NCBI GenBank assembly: GCA_905215665.1
Contig: CAJMQR010000006.1
Coordinates: 1 to 29,441 of the forward strand
DNA: 29,441 bases
Direction of reading: 5' to 3'
Source of the DNA: an uncultured bacterium
Lineage (GTDB): Bacteria > Bacillota > Clostridia > Oscillospirales > Oscillospiraceae
The position numbers and the translations under genes are program-made. A model generated the notes under the pieces. The model did no database searches and was not told the origin of the DNA. It saw nothing but the letters and a program-made list of their open reading frames with translations. Below are positions 23,170-29,441 of this stretch, piece by piece. Position 1 is the stretch's first letter; each line of letters opens with the position of its first letter.

Positions 23170-23817
23170 TCAGCGGAACACTTCCCCCGCCGCGTCCAGC
23201 ATCTCGATACGCCGGCATTTTGCAAAGGAGGGACGCAGCGCAGGCAGATACCGCTCGACTGCCGAGGCGAGCAGCATGGGATTCAGGGGAGGATTCTGCG
23301 CGCTGACAACACAATCAAGAAGGAGGCTGTCCGGCCGGGACGTGATCTCGCAGGATTCCAGCAGGCCGCGGATGTCCGTTTCCTCCATGCCGCGTTTGGT
23401 TCGTTTTTCAACCATCAGCCGCGGCTGGCAAAGCAGGGCGGCAATCTCCCGCTCCGCGCCAGCGGGCACGCCGACGTCATATTCCAGCGTAAGCTGCACA
23501 CGCACCAGAGCCAACTCCCTGGCCTTTCTGGAGCTTTCATAGACTTCCCGTACCCGTACGCCCACGGGAAGCACCTGATTCAGTGCATCCGGTGCAATCG
23601 TCTCGTCGGTATCCAGCTCATATTCCATGATCTCGCACACGCTCTCCATACCGACGCTGAGCGGCAGCAGCATGGACACGTAGGGGTGGGGGGTGTATCC
23701 CTGCGAATGATGCAGCAGAACGCCTGCCCTGCGGAAGGCACGCTGCATCAGCCGCATCAGATCTAAGTGCGACATCCAAACGGCGGTTCCGGTTTTTTCA
23801 AAAAGAACCCTATGCAT
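23170..23817 (-). CDS. TIGR03936 / DUF2344 protein, partner of a radical SAM enzyme
   Basis: A 215-aa protein starting MHRVLFEKTGTAVWMSHLDL and containing FRRAGVLLHHSQGYTPHP and LLPLSVGMESVCEIMEYEL, features of the DUF2344 family. Members are encoded after, or fused to, TIGR03960-type radical SAM proteins. The function is not known to me. Here its start lies inside the end of the radical SAM gene (8-nt overlap), so the two are translationally coupled and probably form a complex or act on the same substrate. Confidence 0.9.
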   Translation of the reverse strand: MHRVLFEKTGTAVWMSHLDLMRLMQRAFRRAGVLLHHSQGYTPHPYVSMLLPLSVGMESVCEIMEYELDTDETIAPDALNQVLPVGVRVREVYESSRKARELALVRVQLTLEYDVGVPAGAEREIAALLCQPRLMVEKRTKRGMEETDIRGLLESCEITSRPDSLLLDCVVSAQNPPLNPMLLASAVERYLPALRPSFAKCRRIEMLDAAGEVFR

Positions 23818-25645
23818 CGCAGCGTCCTCCCTTCAGCAGGCAGTTTGCCCCGCAGCCCGCGCAGGATGTCCGGCAGTCCTCCGTCGTTTCGGAGCGGTAT
23901 GCTTTTTCCCGCTCCCGTTTCAGGAAAGCGCTGCTGACGCCGTCGGAAATCGTCTGCCACGGCAGGAGCTCATCTTCTGCGTAGCCGCGGGTCGTATAGA
24001 AGTCCGGATCGATGCCGCAGGCTTCAAAGGCGTTCAGCCATGTTTCGTAAGAGAAATATTCGTCCCAGCCGTCCAGCCGCGCACCGTGATTGACCGCTTC
24101 CTCCAGCACTCTGCCGAGACGGCGGTCGCCCCGCGCCAGAACCGCCTCCAGACGGCTCAGGTCTGCGGCGTGCCAGTTGTATTCCACGCTTCTGGAGGGC
24201 ATGGCGTCTTTCAGCAAACGCTGCCGGCGCATGTATTCCTCCGGCGGGATCTGCTTCTCCCACTGGAAGGGGGTGAAGGGCTTTGGCACAAAATATGCCG
24301 TCGCCACATGGATACGCACGCCGCGCTTTTTGTTGCTGGCATGGGCGCGCCATGTCTGCAGAATTTTATACACCAAATCGGCGATGCCGAGGACGTCCTC
24401 ATCCGTCTCCGTCGGCAGGCCGAGCATAAAGTACAGCTTGACGTTATTCCACCCGCCCTCAAAGGCCGTCGCGCAGGTCGTCAGGATTTCCTCCTCCGTG
24501 ACGTTTTTGTTGATGGCGTCGCGCAGGCGCTGCGTTCCGGCCTCCGGCGCGAAGGTCAGTCCGCTCTTGCGCACCTGCTGGAGCTTGTGCATCAGCTCTC
24601 TGGAAAAGTTATCCGCACGCAGAGACGGTAGCGACAGATTGATCTTGCGCGGCGCGCAGTAGTCCAGCATCCGGTCCGCCAGCTCCGGCAGGCAGCGGTA
24701 GTCGGAGGTGGAAAGGCTGGAAAGCGTAATCTCGTGACAGCCGGACTGCTCCAGAAGATCGGTCGCCTGCCGAAGCAGAACCTCCGGCGAGCGCGGGCGA
24801 ACCGGCCGGTAGCAGAAGCCCGCCTGACAGAAGCGGCAGCCGCGGATGCAGCCGCGCATCACCTCGAGATTCGCACGGTCGTGTACGATCTCCATATTCG
24901 GAACGATCATATCCGTCGGATAGAGCGCATCGTCCAGATTGCGGATGATGCGCTTCGTCACTGTTTCGGGCGCGCCGTGCAGCGGCGTGATGGCCGCAAG
25001 CGTACCGTCCGGGTTGTAGGTATGCTCATAAAAGGACGGCACATAGACGCCCTCGATCTTCGAGACGGCAAGCAGGAAGTCCTGTTTGCTCCAATTCTCC
25101 CGCTTTGCCTGCCGGTAAAGGGTCAGAACTTCGCAGTTGACCTCCTCCCCCTCACCCAGAATGAAAAAGTCGATAAAATCGGCCAAAGGCTCGGGATTAT
25201 AGGTGCATGCACCGCCGGCAAACACGATGTGTTTCAGTTCCTTCCGTTCCGAGGCCCGCATGGGAAGCCCCGCAAGGCGCAGCATATTGAGGATATTTGT
25301 ATAGCTCATTTCATAACCGACGGTGAAGGCGATCATGTCAAACTGCAGCAGAGGATCGCCGCTTTCCAGCGCATAGAGCGGAATTGCATGCTCCCGCATA
25401 GCGGCCTCCATATCCCCCCACGGCGCAAAAACACGTTCGCACCAGACACCATCCATCCGGTTCATCACGGCATACAGAATACGCATGCCGAGATTTGACA
25501 TGCCGATCTCATAAGTATCCGGAAAACAAAAAGCAACGCGCAGATCTACCTCCGCACGGTTTTTCACGATCTGGTGATATTCCCCGCCCACATATCTCGC
25601 AGGCTTCTGCACCGTCGGCAGGATACGTTCCAGCGTATTTGTCAT
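23810..25645 (-). CDS. TIGR03960 family B12-binding-type radical SAM protein
   Basis: A 611-aa protein with an N-terminal cobalamin-binding-like Rossmann region (about 35-165, CFPDTYEIGMSNLG and VFAGGACTYNPEPLADF, ILGEGEE) and a radical SAM domain whose 4Fe-4S Cys are 266, 270 and 273 (RGCIRGCRFCQAG). The C-terminus has a Cys cluster (CRTSCAGCGANC) typical of the family. Start is ATG 25645 after AGGAGA, overlapping the rfbA stop as ATGA; a longer frame to 25864 is antiparallel noise in rfbA. The reaction is not established; related folds do methylthiolation or methylation. Often next to RNase G and ribosomal protein genes, but here it is in a sugar-nucleotide operon. Confidence 0.92.
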   Translation of the reverse strand: MTNTLERILPTVQKPARYVGGEYHQIVKNRAEVDLRVAFCFPDTYEIGMSNLGMRILYAVMNRMDGVWCERVFAPWGDMEAAMREHAIPLYALESGDPLLQFDMIAFTVGYEMSYTNILNMLRLAGLPMRASERKELKHIVFAGGACTYNPEPLADFIDFFILGEGEEVNCEVLTLYRQAKRENWSKQDFLLAVSKIEGVYVPSFYEHTYNPDGTLAAITPLHGAPETVTKRIIRNLDDALYPTDMIVPNMEIVHDRANLEVMRGCIRGCRFCQAGFCYRPVRPRSPEVLLRQATDLLEQSGCHEITLSSLSTSDYRCLPELADRMLDYCAPRKINLSLPSLRADNFSRELMHKLQQVRKSGLTFAPEAGTQRLRDAINKNVTEEEILTTCATAFEGGWNNVKLYFMLGLPTETDEDVLGIADLVYKILQTWRAHASNKKRGVRIHVATAYFVPKPFTPFQWEKQIPPEEYMRRQRLLKDAMPSRSVEYNWHAADLSRLEAVLARGDRRLGRVLEEAVNHGARLDGWDEYFSYETWLNAFEACGIDPDFYTTRGYAEDELLPWQTISDGVSSAFLKREREKAYRSETTEDCRTSCAGCGANCLLKGGRCDA

Positions 25646-26523
25646 TCTCTCTCCTCGCTCATCTGTATGATACTGAGCAGATACTGCCCGTACTCCGTCA
25701 TTTTCAGTTCCTCGCCTATGGCCGCAAGCTGCTCGTCCGTAATAAAGCCCTGCTGCCACGCGATTTCCTCCGGGCAGGCGATATAAAGCCCCTGCCGGGA
25801 CTGTACCGCTTCGACATACTGCGCGGCGTTCAGCATCCCCTCCGGCGTTCCCGTATCCAGCCACGCGATACCGCGTTCCAGCAGCTGCACATGCAGCATG
25901 CCCTCCTGGAGATACCTCTCGTTCAGCGCGGTGATCTCCAGCTCCCCACGGCCGGAGGGCGTGAGTGTTTTGGCCAGCGGCACCGCATTTTCATCATAAA
26001 AATACAGCCCCGGCACCGCATAACGGGACTTCGGCCGTTTTGGCTTTTCTTCAATGGAAAGTACCTTCTGGTTCCTGTCGAAAGTAACCACGCCGTATGC
26101 ACTCGCGTTCTTGACGGGATAGCCGAATATCGTGGCGCCTTTCTCCCGCGACGCGGCGGCACGCAGGAGGTTGGCAAAATTCGCGCCGTAGAAAAGGTTG
26201 TCACCCAGCACAAGACAGGAACGGTCCCCCGCAATATAATCCTCCGCAATCAGGAAGGCATCGGCGATGCCTTTGGGAACCTTCTGCACGCCGTAGTCGA
26301 TGCGGACGCCGAGCTGACTGCCGTCCCCCAGCAGCCGCTGATAGGCCGTCAGATCCGCAGGCGCCGTAATGACAATCAGTTCCCGTATCCCCGCCTGTAA
26401 AAGAACGGAGAGGGAATAGTAGATCATGGGCTTGTCATAAATCGGGATCAGAGGTTTGGAAACGGCCTTGGTCATCGGATACAGGCGGCTTCCCTTTCCT
26501 CCGGCCAGAATGATTCCCTTCAT
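25642..26523 (-). CDS. rfbA: Glucose-1-phosphate thymidylyltransferase
   Basis: RfbA/RmlA makes dTDP-glucose, the first step to dTDP-rhamnose and other deoxysugars. The 293-aa product has the nucleotide-binding start MKGIILAGGKGSRLYPMT, KPLIPIYDKPMIYY, VLGDNLFYG with the catalytic Asp, EEKPKRPKSRYAVPGLYFYD and WLDTGTPEGMLNA, all diagnostic. Length is normal. No rmlB, rmlC or rmlD lies in the window, so it is an orphan copy here. It overlaps its upstream gene and its downstream gene by ATGA each, tight coupling in an odd mix of functions. Confidence 0.96.
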   Translation of the reverse strand: MKGIILAGGKGSRLYPMTKAVSKPLIPIYDKPMIYYSLSVLLQAGIRELIVITAPADLTAYQRLLGDGSQLGVRIDYGVQKVPKGIADAFLIAEDYIAGDRSCLVLGDNLFYGANFANLLRAAASREKGATIFGYPVKNASAYGVVTFDRNQKVLSIEEKPKRPKSRYAVPGLYFYDENAVPLAKTLTPSGRGELEITALNERYLQEGMLHVQLLERGIAWLDTGTPEGMLNAAQYVEAVQSRQGLYIACPEEIAWQQGFITDEQLAAIGEELKMTEYGQYLLSIIQMSEERE

Positions 26524-27416
26524 GCGTCGTTCCTCCTGTTGTAGTATCGCAAGATTTCAAGCGCCGTGCGGAGCTGCAGCACCCGAAGCTCCGGCGGCAT
26601 ACGGTCGAGCTGCGCCACGGGTTCCATGTTGACGGTTCCGTCATAGCGGATCTCGTGCAGCGCGGAAAAGATCGCCTCCCAATCCAGAAGTCCGTACCCG
26701 GGAAACAGATGCAGATCTTCAAATACCGGCTCAATTTTGCCGAAATTGTCATTCAGGTGCAGCACGGCAAGCCGGTTTCCGTACCGCCGGATCATCGCAG
26801 GCACATCCTGCCCCGCGATGTTGGCATGGCCGGTGTCCAGGCAGATGCGCACGCGGTCGCTGTTCAGCCGGTCGCAAAGCGCAAGCATGTCCTCCGCGGA
26901 GGTATAGGGAAAGGCCGGATCGCCCGGGAGCTGGACATGGCGGTAGTCGAACATGTTTTCAAGTTCGATAACAAGATCGAATTTCTCCGCCAGCGGCAGC
27001 AGCGCGCGGAACCACTGAACGTTCCACTCATGCAGCCGCTCCTTCATGCCCTCCCCGCGAACGCGGAAGAGATAGAGCACGGGATGAAAAACCAGATTCC
27101 GGCAGCCGAGGATATGGCAGGCTTCCATTGTGCGGGCATAGATCTCATAGGGAGGCTCAAAATGGAAATCCTCCGCCACGGTTTGCTCCCATGAGGCGTG
27201 CGCCTGCAGCACCGGCAGGCCGATACGGTCGGAAAACCGCCGGACTTCCCGCGTCCACTGTCTCCAGTCGTCTTTACGCAGCGGGGAATCCAGCGGCCGG
27301 CTGTAAACGCTGATGGGAAAATCCAGACCGTCAAAACCCGCGTCACGGATCGTCTGCATCGCGTCAAAGACCGTGGTTGTTTTGCAAAAGTGCGCCATTG
27401 CGCTGGTATATTTCAT
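26520..27416 (-). CDS. Sugar phosphate isomerase/epimerase (xylose isomerase-like TIM barrel)
   Basis: A 298-aa protein of the AP endonuclease 2 / xylose isomerase-like fold. Metal-binding segments can be read in order: VIELENMFDY (Glu), CLDTGHANIAG (Asp, His), VLHLNDNFGK (His, Asp) and VNMEPV (Glu). It opens MKYTSAMAHF with AAGGA shortly upstream; the frame reaching 27524 would pass through the promoter. The substrate is unknown; the following rfbA suggests sugar metabolism, but an endonuclease IV-like role is less likely because the DNA-binding loops are not evident. Confidence 0.85.
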   Translation of the reverse strand: MKYTSAMAHFCKTTTVFDAMQTIRDAGFDGLDFPISVYSRPLDSPLRKDDWRQWTREVRRFSDRIGLPVLQAHASWEQTVAEDFHFEPPYEIYARTMEACHILGCRNLVFHPVLYLFRVRGEGMKERLHEWNVQWFRALLPLAEKFDLVIELENMFDYRHVQLPGDPAFPYTSAEDMLALCDRLNSDRVRICLDTGHANIAGQDVPAMIRRYGNRLAVLHLNDNFGKIEPVFEDLHLFPGYGLLDWEAIFSALHEIRYDGTVNMEPVAQLDRMPPELRVLQLRTALEILRYYNRRNDA

Positions 27417-27476
27417 AAATTCCTTTCCGGAATGAATCTGCCGGGAGATACATAACCTAAATCTGAACTTCATCTG

Positions 27477-27505
27477 TTGACATTTTGTTGGTTTAAGTAT
27501 ATCAT
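27477..27505 (+). promoter_or_regulatory. Sigma-A promoter of the YihY/BrkB gene
   Basis: A perfect TTGACA (27477-27482), 17 nt, then TATCAT (27500-27505). It gives a leader of about 36 nt. Its core overlaps the oppositely directed promoter at 27496-27524. Confidence 0.8.
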
Positions 27506-27524
27506 CAAGGCAAAGATTTGTCAA
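27496..27524 (-). promoter_or_regulatory. Sigma-A promoter of the isomerase-rfbA-radical SAM operon
   Basis: On the minus strand a perfect TTGACA (27524-27519) and TATACT (27501-27496) are 17 nt apart. The start would be near 27489, with a leader of about 73 nt. The -10 shares two bases with the divergent plus-strand -10, so the two polymerase sites exclude each other. Confidence 0.8.
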
Positions 27525-27547
27525 TTTTCAACTTGGGAGGTGGCCGC

Positions 27548-28381
27548 ATGGGATTCAGAAATCGCTGTCTTTCGCTCTATCGGAAGATCAGCCGGTTCTC
27601 GCAGCGAATCGCGTCCTATCACGTTTCGCTCTATGCGGCGAATGCGTCATTTTATATTATCCTCTCCATTTTCCCCGCCGTCATTCTGATTCTGAGTCTT
27701 CTGCCCTACACGGCTTTTTCCGAGACGGATCTTTTGACCGCGCTGGAGGGAGTCATCCCGAGTATCCTCGAACCGCTTCTGGACTATGTCATCCGCGATC
27801 TGAGCGCCTCGAGTACCTTTACCCTGGCCTCCGTTTCCGCTCTCGTCGCGATCTGGTCCTCCTCGCGCGGCGTTTACTGTATTCAGGTCGGCCTCAACGC
27901 CATTTGCGGCGTTCGGGAAAGCCGGAGCTATCTGCACATGCGCCTGCTCAGCATGGTCTATACCGCGTTTCTGGTCGGTGCGCTGCTGCTGACGCTGGCA
28001 ATCCACATGTTCGGCCAACAGCTCATTCAGTTCTTCTTGAGCAAGCCTCTGCCGGTTCTGCAGTTTCTTGCAAAGATTCTTCAGTTCCGCGGTCTGATTC
28101 TGCTACTGATTCTAAGCGCCCTGTTTATTGCGATTTTCTGTGTCTTTCCCAACCGGCGCATTCCCCCGCGCCGCACCTTTCCCGGCGCGGTCGGCGCGGC
28201 GCTGGGCTGGCTCATTTTCACCGAGCTGTTTTCCTATTATGTCAAGAACTTCGGCTCTTACTCCGCATTTTACGGCAGCCTCTCCACCGCCGCCATCGCA
28301 ATGCTCTGGCTTTATATCTGTATTTCCATTCTCTTTTACGGCTGTGTGTTCAACCAGTTGATCGACCGCAGGCGCATATAA
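27548..28381 (+). CDS. YihY/BrkB-family inner-membrane protein
   Basis: A 277-aa polytopic membrane protein with about six hydrophobic segments (34-54, 91-105, 134-155, 183-200, 213-230, 246-267). Family hallmarks: the early AANASFYIILSIFPAVI, WSSSRGVYCIQVGLN, VFPNRRIPPRRTFPGA, and FGSYSAFYGSLSTAAIAMLW. It was once annotated as ribonuclease BN, which is not supported. The function is uncertain, possibly a transporter. Start is ATG 27548 with GGAGG 7 nt upstream. Single gene, own promoter and terminator. Confidence 0.93.
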   Translation: MGFRNRCLSLYRKISRFSQRIASYHVSLYAANASFYIILSIFPAVILILSLLPYTAFSETDLLTALEGVIPSILEPLLDYVIRDLSASSTFTLASVSALVAIWSSSRGVYCIQVGLNAICGVRESRSYLHMRLLSMVYTAFLVGALLLTLAIHMFGQQLIQFFLSKPLPVLQFLAKILQFRGLILLLILSALFIAIFCVFPNRRIPPRRTFPGAVGAALGWLIFTELFSYYVKNFGSYSAFYGSLSTAAIAMLWLYICISILFYGCVFNQLIDRRRI

Positions 28382-28384
28382 GTA

Positions 28385-28409
28385 CCTCCGCCGGGAATCC
28401 CGGCGGAGG
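28385..28409 (+). terminator. Terminator between yihY-like gene and the DUF1540 gene
   Basis: An 11-bp perfect stem (28385-28395 with 28399-28409) with a 3-nt loop follows the yihY-like stop directly and ends in CGTTTGTTT. It also lies just past the convergent DUF1540 stop and may serve both. Confidence 0.88.
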
Positions 28410-28416
28410 CGTTTGT

Positions 28417-28581
28417 TTACTTTCTGTCGAAGGACATGCAGTCGGTACACTGCTTGACGGTCGGATCCGTTTCGTGAGTGCCAATCTGAATCTTCTCCAG
28501 AGAGCAATAGTTTTCGCTTTCGCAGTGATGCTTGCACTGGGATACGGTACACTGGATGCAGCGGTTTGCGGTGCAGTTCAT
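28417..28581 (-). CDS. DUF1540 small cysteine-rich protein
   Basis: A 54-aa protein with eight Cys (3, 8, 11, 16, 20, 26, 45, 48) in the CxxNxC...CSLEKIQIG...QCTDCMSF layout of DUF1540, found in Clostridia and some Bacilli. The Cys pattern suggests metal binding. The start is ATG 28581 with GGAGG 9 nt upstream rather than the extension to 28605, which would start inside the ribosome site. Function unknown. It is alone on this strand, convergent with the yihY-like gene. Confidence 0.88.
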   Translation of the reverse strand: MNCTANRCIQCTVSQCKHHCESENYCSLEKIQIGTHETDPTVKQCTDCMSFDRK

Positions 28582-28699
28582 AGTCTTCTTCCTCCTTTTT
28601 TTCATGCAGGGCTACTGCTCTGCACATAGTCCTAGTTTGCGCGCAGAAGCCGCGAATACCACCGGAAATTCCTGCGTTTTCAGGAAGAAGAATCCAGAA

Positions 28700-28728
28700 T
28701 TGACACACACCGTCAAAGCCTGTATAAT
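28700..28728 (+). promoter_or_regulatory. Consensus sigma-A promoter of rpe
   Basis: Both hexamers are perfect: TTGACA (28700-28705), 17 nt, TATAAT (28723-28728). The start would be near 28735, leaving a 100-nt leader with GC-rich inverted stretches (CCGGCAGCC near 28770, then CACCGG) that match no leader class I know. Confidence 0.9.
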
Positions 28729-28834
28729 AGAATGCAGCCGCACAGCCTGCGCGGAGTCGCGGGAGTTCTCACCGGCAGCCGCATACCATTGTATGCACCG
28801 GATTGGGACACTGTGCTTTTCAGGAGGAGATACT

Positions 28835-29441
28835 ATGATCAAGGTTGCTCCGTCGATTCTGTCCGCGGACTTTGTCAATCTGGAGCGGGATATCCGCAAG
28901 CTTCCGCAGACCGGCGCCGACTATGTGCATGTGGATGTCATGGACGGGATCTTTGTCCCGAACATTACCATCGGTATCCCGGTCGTCGCCGCGATCCGAC
29001 GCGTGACGGCTCTGCCTCTTGACGTCCATCTGATGATCGACCGTCCGCTGCGTTATGTGGACCAGTTCTGCAAGGCCGGCAGCGATCTGCTCACCATCCA
29101 TGTCGAGGCGGATACTGAAGAAAATACGCTTGAGGCGCTGAAAAGAATCCGCAGTCACGGCGTCCGTGCCGCCGTTTCCGTCAAGCCCAATACGCCTGCA
29201 CAAGCCATTCTCCCCTTTCTTCCGCTGTGCGATCTCGTTCTGATGATGACGGTGGAGCCGGGCTTCGGCGGACAGGCATTTATGGAGCATCTGATGCCGA
29301 AGCTTCGGCAGCTCCGCGCCTATATCGACGAGCAGAATCCGGACTGCGAGCTGGAGGTGGACGGCGGCGTGAACGAGCAGACCGCACAGATCTGCCGCGC
29401 AAACGGCGCGAATGTCCTTGTCGCGGGCAGCGCCTATTTCA
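28835..29441 (+). CDS. rpe: Ribulose-phosphate 3-epimerase (3' end beyond window)
   Basis: Rpe interconverts ribulose 5-phosphate and xylulose 5-phosphate in the pentose phosphate pathway. The first 202 residues are present; the family has about 215-225, so only the tail is missing. Metal ligands line up: His32 and Asp34 (VHVDVMDG), His65 (DVHLMI) and Asp176 (EVDGGV), with VEPGFGGQAF as phosphate loop. Start is ATG 28835 with AGGAGG 7 nt upstream. It follows a perfect promoter. Confidence 0.96.
   Translation, partial: MIKVAPSILSADFVNLERDIRKLPQTGADYVHVDVMDGIFVPNITIGIPVVAAIRRVTALPLDVHLMIDRPLRYVDQFCKAGSDLLTIHVEADTEENTLEALKRIRSHGVRAAVSVKPNTPAQAILPFLPLCDLVLMMTVEPGFGGQAFMEHLMPKLRQLRAYIDEQNPDCELEVDGGVNEQTAQICRANGANVLVAGSAYF

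Noticed and set aside
20958..23306. 782-codon plus-strand open frame opposite the femAB-like genes
   Set aside because: It mirrors both Fem genes and even repeats itself because they are paralogues. There is no ribosome site or recognisable domain.
1..29441. tRNA genes, CRISPR arrays, IS elements, phage genes
   Set aside because: None of the expected signatures (tRNA T-loop with CCA ends, regular short repeats with spacers, transposase motifs) was found on either strand.

Overview
The window reads as chromosome from a Gram-positive anaerobe of the class Clostridia, most likely an Oscillospiraceae/Ruminococcaceae-type organism. Supporting signs are GC-rich genes with strong GGAGG ribosome sites, consensus sigma-A promoters, hairpin/T-tract terminators, a huge secreted subtilase carrying dockerin and cohesin-like modules, a DUF1540 protein, the TIGR03960/TIGR03936 radical-SAM pair, and an OLE RNA locus. 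No tRNA, rRNA, CRISPR array, IS element or prophage gene was seen.

Layout: (1) 1-5607, minus: the N-terminal 1869 codons of a giant secreted S8 protease that runs off the left edge. (2) 5608-6041: AT-rich intergenic with its promoter and the queA terminator. (3) 6042-8094: queA (minus) and dapA (plus), divergent. (4) 8122-15079, minus: OLE RNA - oapA - dxs - tlyA - nadK - argR - recN, tightly packed behind one strong promoter and closed by a strong hairpin. (5) 15267-17757, minus: a zinc/cadmium-type resistance operon (SmtB/CzrA-like repressor, separate HMA metallochaperone, P1B ATPase) with promoter and operator. (6) rplS (minus) and a CtpE-like Ca2+-type P-ATPase (plus), divergent. (7) 20955-23132, minus: two tandem FemA/B-type peptidoglycan-bridge aminoacyltransferases. 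(8) 23170-27524, minus: TIM-barrel sugar isomerase/epimerase - rfbA - TIGR03960 radical SAM - TIGR03936, overlapping end to start. (9) plus: a YihY/BrkB membrane protein and, at the right edge, rpe (truncated); a small minus-strand DUF1540 gene lies between them.

The outstanding element is the roughly 607-nt non-coding stretch at 14438-15044. It has a near-consensus promoter, a predicted start that coincides with the 5' strand of a 7-bp helix closing the whole RNA, several internal hairpins, no credible protein, and sits immediately before a 4-TM basic-tailed protein with a DxxxD motif and then dxs-tlyA-nadK-argR-recN. That is the known genomic setting of OLE (Ornate Large Extremophilic) RNA and its membrane partner OapA. 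Here the usual upstream xseA/xseB/ispA neighbours are replaced by a heavy-metal efflux operon, and OLE has its own promoter. All assignments are from reading the sequence; no database search or folding program was run.
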